In this document: piece by piece, positions 1 to 5,208 of the stretch
Layout: each line of letters starts with the position of its first letter
Numbering within the stretch: the first letter of the stretch is position 1
DNA from: Candidatus Merdenecus merdavium
GTDB taxonomy: Bacteria; Bacillota; Clostridia; Lachnospirales; Lachnospiraceae
Direction of reading: 5' to 3'
Length of the DNA: 5,355 nt
Assembly (NCBI GenBank): GCA_018715425.1
Contig: DVLR01000329.1
Coordinates: 1 to 5,355, forward strand
The notes under the pieces: generated by a model
Database searches by the model: none
Told to the model about the DNA's origin: nothing
What the model saw: only the letters and a program-made list of their open reading frames with translations
Program-made: the position numbers and the translations under genes

Positions 1-997
1 GATCGATTCCAGCATGTTTTAATCCTTTATAAGCTGCCTGAACAAATTCATCGTCCTTTTCATATAACCAGCCTGGGAAGAATCTTTCGCCTTCGATTTC
101 AGCACCTGTGTAGCATTTTTCAGTTGCTTTAGCAAGAGATACTTTTAATTTCATTTCTGGATCTTCTTTCATTAAGTCGTCTGCAAACTTCTGAATTGGT
201 GCTAATACAGTTTCAGGAGTTTCTCCAACTAGAAGACGTCTGTCAAATGTTGCTCTACAGTATTCAGGAACTACAGATGCTCCTGGATAAGGTGAAGAAA
301 TAATATCCGTTAATACCAAGATACCTTTTCCAAGTACTGGATGCACTGGAGTTTCGATATCTTGAATAGCCTCTATAAATTTTGCCATTTTATAAACAGC
401 GTTGATACCTTTTTCTGGATTTGCAGAGTGAGCTGGTTTACCAAAGCTCTCTACAACGATTTCTCCACGTCCTCTTTGACCAATCTTTAAGTTTAATTCA
501 GAAGACTCACCGATTACAACGTAATCTGGTTTCACATATTTACTGATTTCACGTGCTGCAACACCTTCGAAGATTTCTTCGTGAACAACACCTGCTACAT
601 ATAATTCACCAGCAAAATCTTTTTTTGTATCTTCTGCGAAATAAGCAACTGCAGAAATCATAGCAGCTGTCTGTCCCTTCATATCAGAAGTTCCTCTTCC
701 GTATAGTTTACCATCTACAATATTTGCAGCAAACGGATCTTGTGACCACTTAGTTGCATCTGGAACTGGAACTGTATCAATATGTCCATCAAATAAGATT
801 TTCTTACCTGGTCTGTTTCCTTTGATACAACCAATAACGTTACCATATTTATCAACGTGACAATCATCAAATCCTAGTTTTTTGAATCCTGCTTTTATTG
901 CTTCAACTACTCCTGCTTCTTCTCCAGAGTAACTTCTGTTTTGAATCATGCTCTGTAGCAATGACACTAAATCTTCTTTTCTTTGTTCGTTTAACAT
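1..997 (-). CDS. ygeY: YgeY-type M20 family metallohydrolase, 3' end cut by window edge
   Basis: I read 332 residues on the minus strand from ATG at 997; the frame is still open at base 1, so roughly the last 70 residues are missing compared with E. coli YgeY (about 400). M20/ArgE/DapE hallmarks are in order: DGHIDTVP (residues 70-77, metal His72 and Asp74), RGTSDMKG (101-108, bridging Asp105), HEE (139-141, catalytic Glu140 and metal Glu141), GES (163-165, metal Glu164), and the dimerisation-domain motif GKPAHSANPEKG (186-197). The last metal histidine should lie beyond the edge. The start is supported by GAGG at 1005-1008 with a 7-base gap. It is a cytosolic two-metal hydrolase of amide or carbamoyl-type bonds. 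YgeY proteins are annotated as selenium-metabolism hydrolases and are placed in the anaerobic urate pathway just before DpaL; that substrate role is inferred from context. A generic deacetylase or dipeptidase is the alternative, but the dpaL neighbour makes YgeY likely. Confidence 0.93.
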   Translation of the reverse strand, partial: MLNEQRKEDLVSLLQSMIQNRSYSGEEAGVVEAIKAGFKKLGFDDCHVDKYGNVIGCIKGNRPGKKILFDGHIDTVPVPDATKWSQDPFAANIVDGKLYGRGTSDMKGQTAAMISAVAYFAEDTKKDFAGELYVAGVVHEEIFEGVAAREISKYVKPDYVVIGESSELNLKIGQRGRGEIVVESFGKPAHSANPEKGINAVYKMAKFIEAIQDIETPVHPVLGKGILVLTDIISSPYPGASVVPEYCRATFDRRLLVGETPETVLAPIQKFADDLMKEDPEMKLKVSLAKATEKCYTGAEIEGERFFPGWLYEKDDEFVQAAYKGLKHAGID

Positions 998-1004
998 ATT
1001 ATAT

Positions 1005-1008
1005 CCTC
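1005..1008 (-). promoter_or_regulatory. ribosome binding site of ygeY
   Basis: GAGG followed by seven A/T bases and then ATG. The site lies just downstream, on the minus strand, of the hairpin at 1024-1046 and its A-rich flank, so the hairpin leaves it unpaired. Confidence 0.6.
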
Positions 1009-1023
1009 GCTTTCTTTCTTTTT

Positions 1024-1046
1024 GCCCCTAAACCATGGTTAGGGGC
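1024..1046 (-). other. intercistronic hairpin between dpaL and ygeY
   Basis: GCCCCTAA (1024-1031) and TTAGGGGC (1039-1046) form a perfect 8-bp GC-capped stem with a 7-base loop. On the minus-strand transcript it follows the dpaL stop by about 40 bases and precedes the ygeY ribosome site by about 15. The bases after it on that strand are A-rich rather than U-rich, so it is not a normal intrinsic terminator. On the plus strand no clean T-run follows either. A role as a 3'-end stabiliser, processing site or weak attenuator that sets the DpaL:YgeY ratio is inferred. Confidence 0.6.
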
Positions 1047-1086
1047 TATCTTATATAAAAAATGTTCAATACAACATACCATACTC

Positions 1087-2313
1087 TTAAAGTTTGCTGT
1101 TTCTTCCTTCCCAAACTACATCTCTGTAGATTTCTGGGTCTGTATCTCCTTCAGTACTAAATAATAATACTTTAGAGTTTTCATCTAACTGTAGATCAGC
1201 TTTTAACTGTGCATACTCTGGGTTTGTCATGATTTCATATAATAAACCTGTTGTAACTGCACCTGATTCTCCTGAAGTAATTCTCTTATCACCTTCTACT
1301 GGTGCTGCTAAAACTCTCATACCGTTTGCTGCAACCCAGTCAGGAGCAGAAACGAAAGCTGTTGAAAAGTTCTTTAAAATTTCCCAACCAGTGATATTTG
1401 GTTCTCCACAAGCAAGACCTGCCATTAATGTTTGCATATCTCCACCTACAGTTCTCCATTTACCATCTCCAGCTACAGCTCCATCATATAGACAAGCTGC
1501 TAAGTTAGATTCCACAACTGTAACGATTGGTCCATCTTCTCCGTATAATGCAGCAAAATAACCTTGAACTGCACCTGCTAAAGATCCAACACCAGCCTGA
1601 ACAAATACATGGGTTGGTTTTTCTACTTCATAATCTTTTAACTGAGCATGTGCCTCAGATGCCATGGTTTCATATCCTTGCATAATCCATGCTGGGATTT
1701 CTTCATATCCTTCCCAAGCAGTATCTTGTACTACTACAGAACGATCATGAGATTTTACGTATGCATCTGCCATTCTTACACAATCATCATAGTTTTTATC
1801 TGTGATTGTTGCATCTGCTCCTTCTGCCTTAATGTTTTCAAGACGAGTTTGTGATGATCCCATTGGCATATAAACAATAGCTTTTTGTTTTAATCTATTT
1901 GCAGTCCATGCTACACCACGTCCGTGGTTACCATCTGTAGCTGTAACGAAAGTAATCTCACCTAATTCTTTTCTAGTTTCATCAGATACCATTTTATCAT
2001 ATGGTAATTCTGAGATATCTTTTCCTAATTGCTGTGCTAAGTATTTAGCCATTGCAAAAGATCCACCTAATACTTTAAATGCATTTAATCCAAAACGATA
2101 AGATTCGTCTTTTAAGTAAATACCACCTAATCCGATATCTTTTGCTAAATGATCAAGAGAGGTAAGAGGTGTTTCTTTATAGTTTGGAATACTCTTATGG
2201 AAGTTAATTGCTTTTACAGCTTCATCTTTTGATAAAAATGATACCAATTCTTCCTGCTCTTGTTTTGTGCTCTTTGGCAATTTATTTACCTGCCATTTAA
2301 TTTGTTCTTTCAT
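1087..2313 (-). CDS. dpaL: 2,3-diaminopropionate ammonia-lyase
   Basis: This 408-residue protein is close in length to E. coli YgeX (398). It is a fold-type II PLP enzyme that converts 2,3-diaminopropionate to pyruvate and two ammonia. The PLP lysine is Lys80 in RFGLNAFKVLGG (73-84). TATDGNHGRG (124-133) carries Asp127, and QDTAWEGYEEIP (196-207) carries Asp197; they match the two active-site aspartates of the E. coli enzyme. A glycine loop, AGVGSLAG, lies at 240-247. Further family blocks are VGGDMQTLMAGLACGEPN (289-306), SGESGAV (347-353) and STEGDTD (386-392). These blocks separate it from threonine dehydratase. Cys274 and Cys302 sit where the E. coli enzyme also has cysteines. ATG 2313 has an AGGAGA site with a good gap. 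It is the first gene of a unit with ygeY, 89 bases downstream, and is divergent from mocA. In the proposed urate pathway it is the last step, giving pyruvate. Confidence 0.97.
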   Translation of the reverse strand: MKEQIKWQVNKLPKSTKQEQEELVSFLSKDEAVKAINFHKSIPNYKETPLTSLDHLAKDIGLGGIYLKDESYRFGLNAFKVLGGSFAMAKYLAQQLGKDISELPYDKMVSDETRKELGEITFVTATDGNHGRGVAWTANRLKQKAIVYMPMGSSQTRLENIKAEGADATITDKNYDDCVRMADAYVKSHDRSVVVQDTAWEGYEEIPAWIMQGYETMASEAHAQLKDYEVEKPTHVFVQAGVGSLAGAVQGYFAALYGEDGPIVTVVESNLAACLYDGAVAGDGKWRTVGGDMQTLMAGLACGEPNITGWEILKNFSTAFVSAPDWVAANGMRVLAAPVEGDKRITSGESGAVTTGLLYEIMTNPEYAQLKADLQLDENSKVLLFSTEGDTDPEIYRDVVWEGRNSKL

Positions 2314-2319
2314 TTTATT

Positions 2320-2350
2320 CTCCTTTTAATTTCCTTAATCAAGCTATATA
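2320..2350 (-). promoter_or_regulatory. dpaL leader: AGGAG ribosome site and weak promoter candidate
   Basis: On the minus strand AGGAGA (2319-2324) lies six bases before ATG 2313. A TATATA box at 2345-2350 could be the -10, giving a leader of about 25 bases. The matching -35 (TTTTAT or TTTTTA, about 2368-2374) is poor and falls on the 2370-2386 dyad, which suggests activator or repressor control. The ribosome site is firm; the promoter is a guess. Confidence 0.35.
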
Positions 2351-2369
2351 AACTCAACGACTTGTTCAT

Positions 2370-2386
2370 AAAAATCATTGATTTTT
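2370..2386. promoter_or_regulatory. candidate operator: 17-bp perfect dyad in the dpaL/mocA divergent region
   Basis: AAAAATCATTGATTTTT is a perfect palindrome with 8-base arms and one central base. It covers the mocA -35 hexamer (2378-2383) and the place where a dpaL -35 would sit. With a one-base centre it suits a dimeric DNA-binding protein better than an RNA hairpin. The regulator is unknown. Confidence 0.45.
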
Positions 2387-2405
2387 TATTATTTCATGGT
2401 ACAAT
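2378..2405 (+). promoter_or_regulatory. mocA promoter, SigA type with extended -10
   Basis: TTGATT (2378-2383), a 16-base spacer, then TACAAT (2400-2405) preceded by TG at 2397-2398, which makes an extended -10. Transcription would begin near 2412, leaving a leader of about 59 bases before mocA. Confidence 0.65.
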
Positions 2406-2452
2406 AAACCCAATTCATATCTTTTTATGAGACCATTGTTTTCATTCACAGA

Positions 2453-2458
2453 AGGAGG
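2453..2458 (+). promoter_or_regulatory. mocA ribosome binding site with long spacing
   Basis: A full AGGAGG is separated from ATG 2471 by 12 bases, longer than the usual 5-9. No ATG, GTG or TTG lies in frame between them, and the protein family begins right at this Met, so 2471 stands. Translation may be modest as a result. Confidence 0.7.
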
Positions 2459-2470
2459 ATTTCATCACAT

Positions 2471-3055
2471 ATGTTAACTGCAATCTTAATGGCATCTGGT
2501 TTTAGTAGACGGATGAAAAAAAATAAATTACTTTTAGATTTCCAAGGAAAACCGCTGGTCGAATATACGATGCAAGCGATCCATGAATATCCTTTTGATC
2601 AGGCCTTTGTCATTGCTAGAGATCCTATCATCAAAAGTTTAGCCCAAAAATACGGACTTTATGTATTGGAAAATCCAAATCCACAACGTGGACAAAGTGA
2701 ATCCATTAAAATCGGAGTCAATGCTGCCATGGAATCTAGTTCTTACATGTTCTTTGTAGGAGATCAACCATTTATAACTAAAGAACTCATTTCTGAATTA
2801 GCGAACCTTCATAAGTTGCATCCAGATTCCATCATCATCCCATCCTACGAGAAAAAAAACGGCAATCCTGTGATCTTTCCTGCATCCCTAAGAAACTCTT
2901 TATTAGAGATCCAAGGAGATATAGGTGGTCGTTATGTCATCCGGAACAATCCTGATAAAGTCATGTTTTGTGAAACAAAGGATAAATTACCTTTGTTGGA
3001 CATCGACACAGAAGAAGATTTTGAGCAGATAAAAAGAGGAATACAAAGGTTATAA
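2471..3055 (+). CDS. mocA: MocA/YgfJ-like molybdenum cofactor cytidylyltransferase
   Basis: This 194-residue cytosolic protein has the NTP-transferase (MobA-like) fold. The N-terminal nucleotide loop is MASGFSRRMKKNKLLL (7-22), a variant of LAAGxSxRMGxxKxLL with Ser for the second Ala and Lys for the Gly after RM. Then come QRGQSESIKIG (72-82), the metal-binding GDQPFI (97-102, Asp98), GNPVIFP (131-137), GDIGGRYV (149-156) and DIDTEEDF (177-184). The family joins CTP to molybdopterin to make the cytosine dinucleotide cofactor of xanthine dehydrogenase-type enzymes. E. coli YgfJ lies in the ygeX/ygeY/hyuA region. It is the only plus-strand gene, divergent from dpaL and convergent with ridA, and has its own promoter. 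MobA (GTP-specific) is the alternative; cluster context favours MocA. Confidence 0.85.
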   Translation: MLTAILMASGFSRRMKKNKLLLDFQGKPLVEYTMQAIHEYPFDQAFVIARDPIIKSLAQKYGLYVLENPNPQRGQSESIKIGVNAAMESSSYMFFVGDQPFITKELISELANLHKLHPDSIIIPSYEKKNGNPVIFPASLRNSLLEIQGDIGGRYVIRNNPDKVMFCETKDKLPLLDIDTEEDFEQIKRGIQRL

Positions 3056-3080
3056 CCATAAACCTTGTACATCTCTTTTT
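3031..3080. terminator. bidirectional intrinsic terminator between mocA and ridA
   Basis: AAAAAGAG (3031-3038) pairs with CTCTTTTT (3073-3080), then a 3-by-3 mismatch. TACAAAGGTT (3042-3051) pairs with AACCTTGTA (3061-3069) with one bulged A, closing on a 9-base loop. The mocA stop codon (3053-3055) is inside the loop. Both strands end in a U-run, so one element can stop both convergent units. Confidence 0.75.
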
Positions 3081-3103
3081 GATCAGCCCCATTGCTGCCT
3101 ATG

Positions 3104-3484
3104 TTATTTTACAGCGATAACTTCTATTTCAACTAAAGCATCCATAGGTAGTTTAGCCACCTGGAAACAAGATCTTGCTGGACAATTCTCTGTGAAATAA
3201 GTTCCATATACTTCGTTCATAGGAGCAAAGTCTGCTAAGTCTTTTAAGAATACTGTAGTTTTAATTACTTTACTTAAGTCTGTTCCAGCCTCTTCCAAGA
3301 TTGCTTTTACATTTTCAAGGGACTGAGCAGTTGCTTTCTTGATATCATCAGCAACAATCTGTCCGTCTGCAGGATTGATTGGTAACTGTCCTGAAGTAAA
3401 TACTAACTCTCCTGTTGATATTCCTTGTGAATAAGGTCCTATAGCACCTGGTGCATTTGTTGTTGCAATTATTTTCTTTTCCAT
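3104..3484 (-). CDS. ridA: RidA family 2-iminobutanoate/2-iminopropanoate deaminase
   Basis: This full-length 126-residue member of the YjgF/YER057c/UK114 family forms trimers in the cytosol. It hydrolyses reactive enamine/imine intermediates such as 2-aminoacrylate to the keto acid and ammonia. The family signature CPARSCFQVAKLPMDALVEIE runs over residues 101-120/121; the key arginine is Arg104 (Arg105 in E. coli), with Cys106 and Glu120 nearby. APGAIGPYSQG (11-21) supplies Tyr18, and FTSGQLPINP (29-38) is also typical. ATG 3484 follows AGGAG (3492-3496) with a 7-base gap. It lies 80 bases after hydA on the same strand and is probably cotranscribed with it. DpaL releases 2-aminoacrylate, so a RidA next to dpaL is a sensible partner, protecting PLP enzymes or speeding pyruvate release. 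That link is inferred; the family call is firm. Confidence 0.95.
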   Translation of the reverse strand: MEKKIIATTNAPGAIGPYSQGISTGELVFTSGQLPINPADGQIVADDIKKATAQSLENVKAILEEAGTDLSKVIKTTVFLKDLADFAPMNEVYGTYFTENCPARSCFQVAKLPMDALVEIEVIAVK

Positions 3485-3510
3485 GATAAATCTCCTTTCA
3501 CTTTTTGTTT

Positions 3511-3561
3511 CCTATTTACTCTATAACTTAATATATCTAAACCCTATTAGGGATAAATAGG
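3511..3561 (-). other. nested inverted repeats between hydA and ridA
   Basis: CCTATTTA (3511-3518) and TAAATAGG (3554-3561) are perfect 8-base arms 35 bases apart. Nested near the right arm is CCCTATTAGGG (3542-3552), an 11-base dyad with one central base. The CCTATT/AATAGG word thus occurs four times in about 50 bases. The element starts just after the hydA stop and ends before the ridA ribosome site. No U-run follows, so it is not a clear terminator. A processing or stability hairpin or a protein site is possible. Confidence 0.45.
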
Positions 3562-3564
3562 CAA

Positions 3565-4941
3565 TTATTGAAAACTTCTATGAACGAATTTGCCTTTCGG
3601 CTCGCCCACAACTTTTCCATTTGAGACTACTTGAATTCCTCTTAGGAAGACCTGTTCGATCTTTCCCTTTCGTCTCATACCTTCATAGCCATTGTAATCT
3701 ACATGTTGAGTCTGAGTCTTAACAGAGAATACATCTTCATGATTTGGGTCTAAGATAACAAGATCTGCATCTTTTCCTACTTCGATACTTCCTTTGTTAT
3801 TCAATCCCATCTTTCTTGCTGGATTTTCGCAAAGAAGGGCCACCATATCACTGATGGATATTTTATCTTCACATACACCGTAAGTATAGAGAAGAAGTAC
3901 CCGATCTTCAATGCCCGCTCCTCCATTTGGAATCTTAGAATAATCTTCTCTTCCAAGCTCTTTTTGGCCTTTCATATTAAATGAGCAGTGATCCGTACTA
4001 ATAAAATCAATTTCATGACGAGCAATCCCTTCCCATAAAGCTCCTTGATCTTCAAGATCTCTAAGTGGAGGACTCATCACATACTTAGCTGCATCAAAAT
4101 TAGTATCCGTTGGATTTCCATATTTTGAAACATCTAGTACTAAATATTGTGGACAGGTTTCAGCCACAACTTCTTGCCCACGAATTCTCGCTTCTCTAAT
4201 AAAGTTTAATCCTTCTTTCGTACTTAAGTGTACCACCCAGACTGGAGCGCCAGCCAGATTTGATATGGTCATCAGGCGATTAACAGCCTCAGATTCTACA
4301 TTGGAAGGTCTTGTTTGAGCATGATAGTAAGGTCCAGTATGACCTTGACTTATATTTTCCTTCACTCTGGCATCAATCAAATCTCCATTTTCGCAGTGAA
4401 ATCCTACTAAAGCTCCAATTTTAGCACTTTCTTCTAGGGCTTCATAAATCACTGCATCATCGACTTGAAGGGAACCTTTATATGCCATATACATTTTAAA
4501 AGTTGGAATGCCTGCTATGATCATTTTCTTCATATCAGCCTTTGTTCTTTCATTCCAGTCTGTAATAGCCATATGAAAGCCATAATCACAATATGTTTTA
4601 TGATCAGCCTTTTCATTCCAAACTAAAAGAGCATCGTCTAATGTAGCACCTTTATCTTGAGTAGCAAAATCTATAAATGTAGTGGTTCCTCCCACAAGAG
4701 CAGCTTTTGATCCGCTGGTAAAATCATCTGCTGTTTTTGTTATACCAGTATCTAAGTCTAAATGAGTATGAGAATCAATAGCTCCTGGTAAAACATATTT
4801 ACCTTCCGCATCTACTAGTTGTGCGTCATCGCACTGAATATCAGGTGAAATTTCAGATATTTTTCCGTCCACTATCTTAATATCTGAATTAAAAACAGAA
4901 TCTTTTGTTACTATCTTTCCATTTTTAATAATTGTTACCAT
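3565..4941 (-). CDS. hydA: dihydropyrimidinase / D-hydantoinase family cyclic amidohydrolase
   Basis: This 458-residue cytosolic enzyme matches the family length (about 460). It is a binuclear zinc amidohydrolase that opens cyclic ureides (dihydropyrimidines, hydantoins) to carbamoyl amino acids. The metal ligands are visible: His58 and His60 in DSHTHLD (56-62), the lysine to be carboxylated Lys149 in TFKMYMAYKG (147-156), His182 in GFHCENG (180-186), His238 in VVHLST (236-241), and Asp317 in STDHCS (315-320). Tyr154 fits the catalytic tyrosine. Substrate-loop residues are in MSPPLR (289-294) and IPNGGAGIEDR (337-347). A small beta domain is formed by both ends, with KGSIEVGKDADLVI (383-396). 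ATG 4941 follows GAGG (4949-4952) with a 7-base gap. It heads the hydA-ridA unit behind a consensus promoter. HyuA of the E. coli ygeX cluster is the likely counterpart, so a purine-derived ring is the inferred substrate; plain dihydropyrimidine use cannot be ruled out. Confidence 0.95.
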   Translation of the reverse strand: MVTIIKNGKIVTKDSVFNSDIKIVDGKISEISPDIQCDDAQLVDAEGKYVLPGAIDSHTHLDLDTGITKTADDFTSGSKAALVGGTTTFIDFATQDKGATLDDALLVWNEKADHKTYCDYGFHMAITDWNERTKADMKKMIIAGIPTFKMYMAYKGSLQVDDAVIYEALEESAKIGALVGFHCENGDLIDARVKENISQGHTGPYYHAQTRPSNVESEAVNRLMTISNLAGAPVWVVHLSTKEGLNFIREARIRGQEVVAETCPQYLVLDVSKYGNPTDTNFDAAKYVMSPPLRDLEDQGALWEGIARHEIDFISTDHCSFNMKGQKELGREDYSKIPNGGAGIEDRVLLLYTYGVCEDKISISDMVALLCENPARKMGLNNKGSIEVGKDADLVILDPNHEDVFSVKTQTQHVDYNGYEGMRRKGKIEQVFLRGIQVVSNGKVVGEPKGKFVHRSFQ

Positions 4942-5010
4942 TTTCCGACCTCTTCCTTCTTATTTTATTACGCATACTTATTAGTATTCATTATTAAATT
5001 CTATGACGTA

Positions 5011-5039
5011 ATTATACAAAATTTTTGTATACAAGTCAA
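5011..5039 (-). promoter_or_regulatory. hydA promoter, near-consensus SigA type
   Basis: On the minus strand TTGACT (5034-5039) and a perfect TATAAT (5011-5016) are separated by exactly 17 bases. Transcription would start near 5004 and give a leader of about 60 bases before ATG 4941. It is the strongest promoter seen in the window and should drive hydA and ridA. Confidence 0.85.
5013..5031. promoter_or_regulatory. candidate operator: 19-bp perfect dyad inside the hydA promoter
   Basis: TATACAAAATTTTTGTATA has perfect 9-base arms around one base. It overlaps four bases of the -10 and nearly fills the spacer, a classic repressor position. A second palindrome, TTGTATACAA (5025-5034), overlaps it and touches the -35; its GTA-TAC core resembles GntR-family sites. 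The regulator itself is not in the window. Confidence 0.6.
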
Positions 5040-5074
5040 TGTGCCATATTTTACGAGGTTTATGTATCCCTTTT

Positions 5075-5115
5075 CGTGTAAATTTAGAAAAGCCTTGATT
5101 TATCAGCTTTACACG
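5075..5115 (-). other. inverted repeat with inner hairpin upstream of hydA
   Basis: CGTGTAAA (5075-5082) and TTTACACG (5108-5115) are perfect 8-base arms. Inside them GC/TGAT can pair with ATCA/GC across a 2-base bulge (5092-5107), giving a compact stem-within-stem on a minus-strand transcript. It would matter only for RNA begun upstream of the main hydA promoter. It may be chance in AT-rich DNA. Confidence 0.3.
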
Positions 5116-5145
5116 TGTTTTTTCTGATACTTTTTCTTTTCGACG

Positions 5146-5208
5146 TTCGTTATTTCGCATGCATTTCATTATAACGAATACAATTTTTGAAAATTTTTCA
5201 AATTTTTA
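5146..5208. other. dyads and phased T-tracts upstream of hydA
   Basis: TTCGTTAT (5146-5153) and ATAACGAA (5171-5178) are inverted 8-base arms flanking a minus-strand TATAAT (5168-5173). Next to them TTTGAAAATTTTTCAAA (5186-5202) is a perfect 17-base dyad sharing the AAAATTTTT core of the hydA operator. T-runs begin at 5184, 5194 and 5203, about one helical turn apart, which favours bent DNA. No good -35 is seen, so a second promoter here is only possible. Confidence 0.4.

Larger units (their letters stand above)
4981..5169 (-). pseudogene. doubtful 62-codon frame, possible relic of a TetR-type HTH
   Basis: A small, very basic frame runs from ATG 5169. I do not recognise it firmly. Residues 18-35 (TRVKLINQGFSKFTRKGI) read like the first helices of a TetR regulator, and ILYNYVIEF later recalls the TetR recognition-helix end; about five residues that should lie between are absent. 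No ribosome site precedes it, a TATAAT overlaps its start, and its 3' end contains the hydA promoter. It may be a decayed regulator, or simply non-coding leader DNA. Confidence 0.2.

Noticed and set aside
1024..1046. Reading the dpaL-ygeY hairpin as an intrinsic terminator
   Set aside because: Neither strand has a U-run right after the stem; the minus strand is A-rich there.
898..1164. Plus-strand 88-codon open frame
   Set aside because: It lies antisense across the ygeY start, the intergenic hairpin and the dpaL end, has no ribosome site and a composition like reversed coding DNA.
1229..1561. Plus-strand 110-codon open frame
   Set aside because: Fully antisense to conserved dpaL blocks (SGESGAV, the VGGDMQ to CGEPN block), with no ribosome site; a shadow of dpaL.
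1648..1854. Plus-strand 68-codon open frame with Cys/Phe-rich product
   Set aside because: Antisense to dpaL; the odd composition comes from reading conserved codons backwards.
1087..2313. Threonine dehydratase or cysteine synthase as identity of the PLP enzyme
   Set aside because: The RFGLNAFK lysine block, TDGNHGRG, QDTAWEGY and GLACGEPN blocks are those of diaminopropionate ammonia-lyase.
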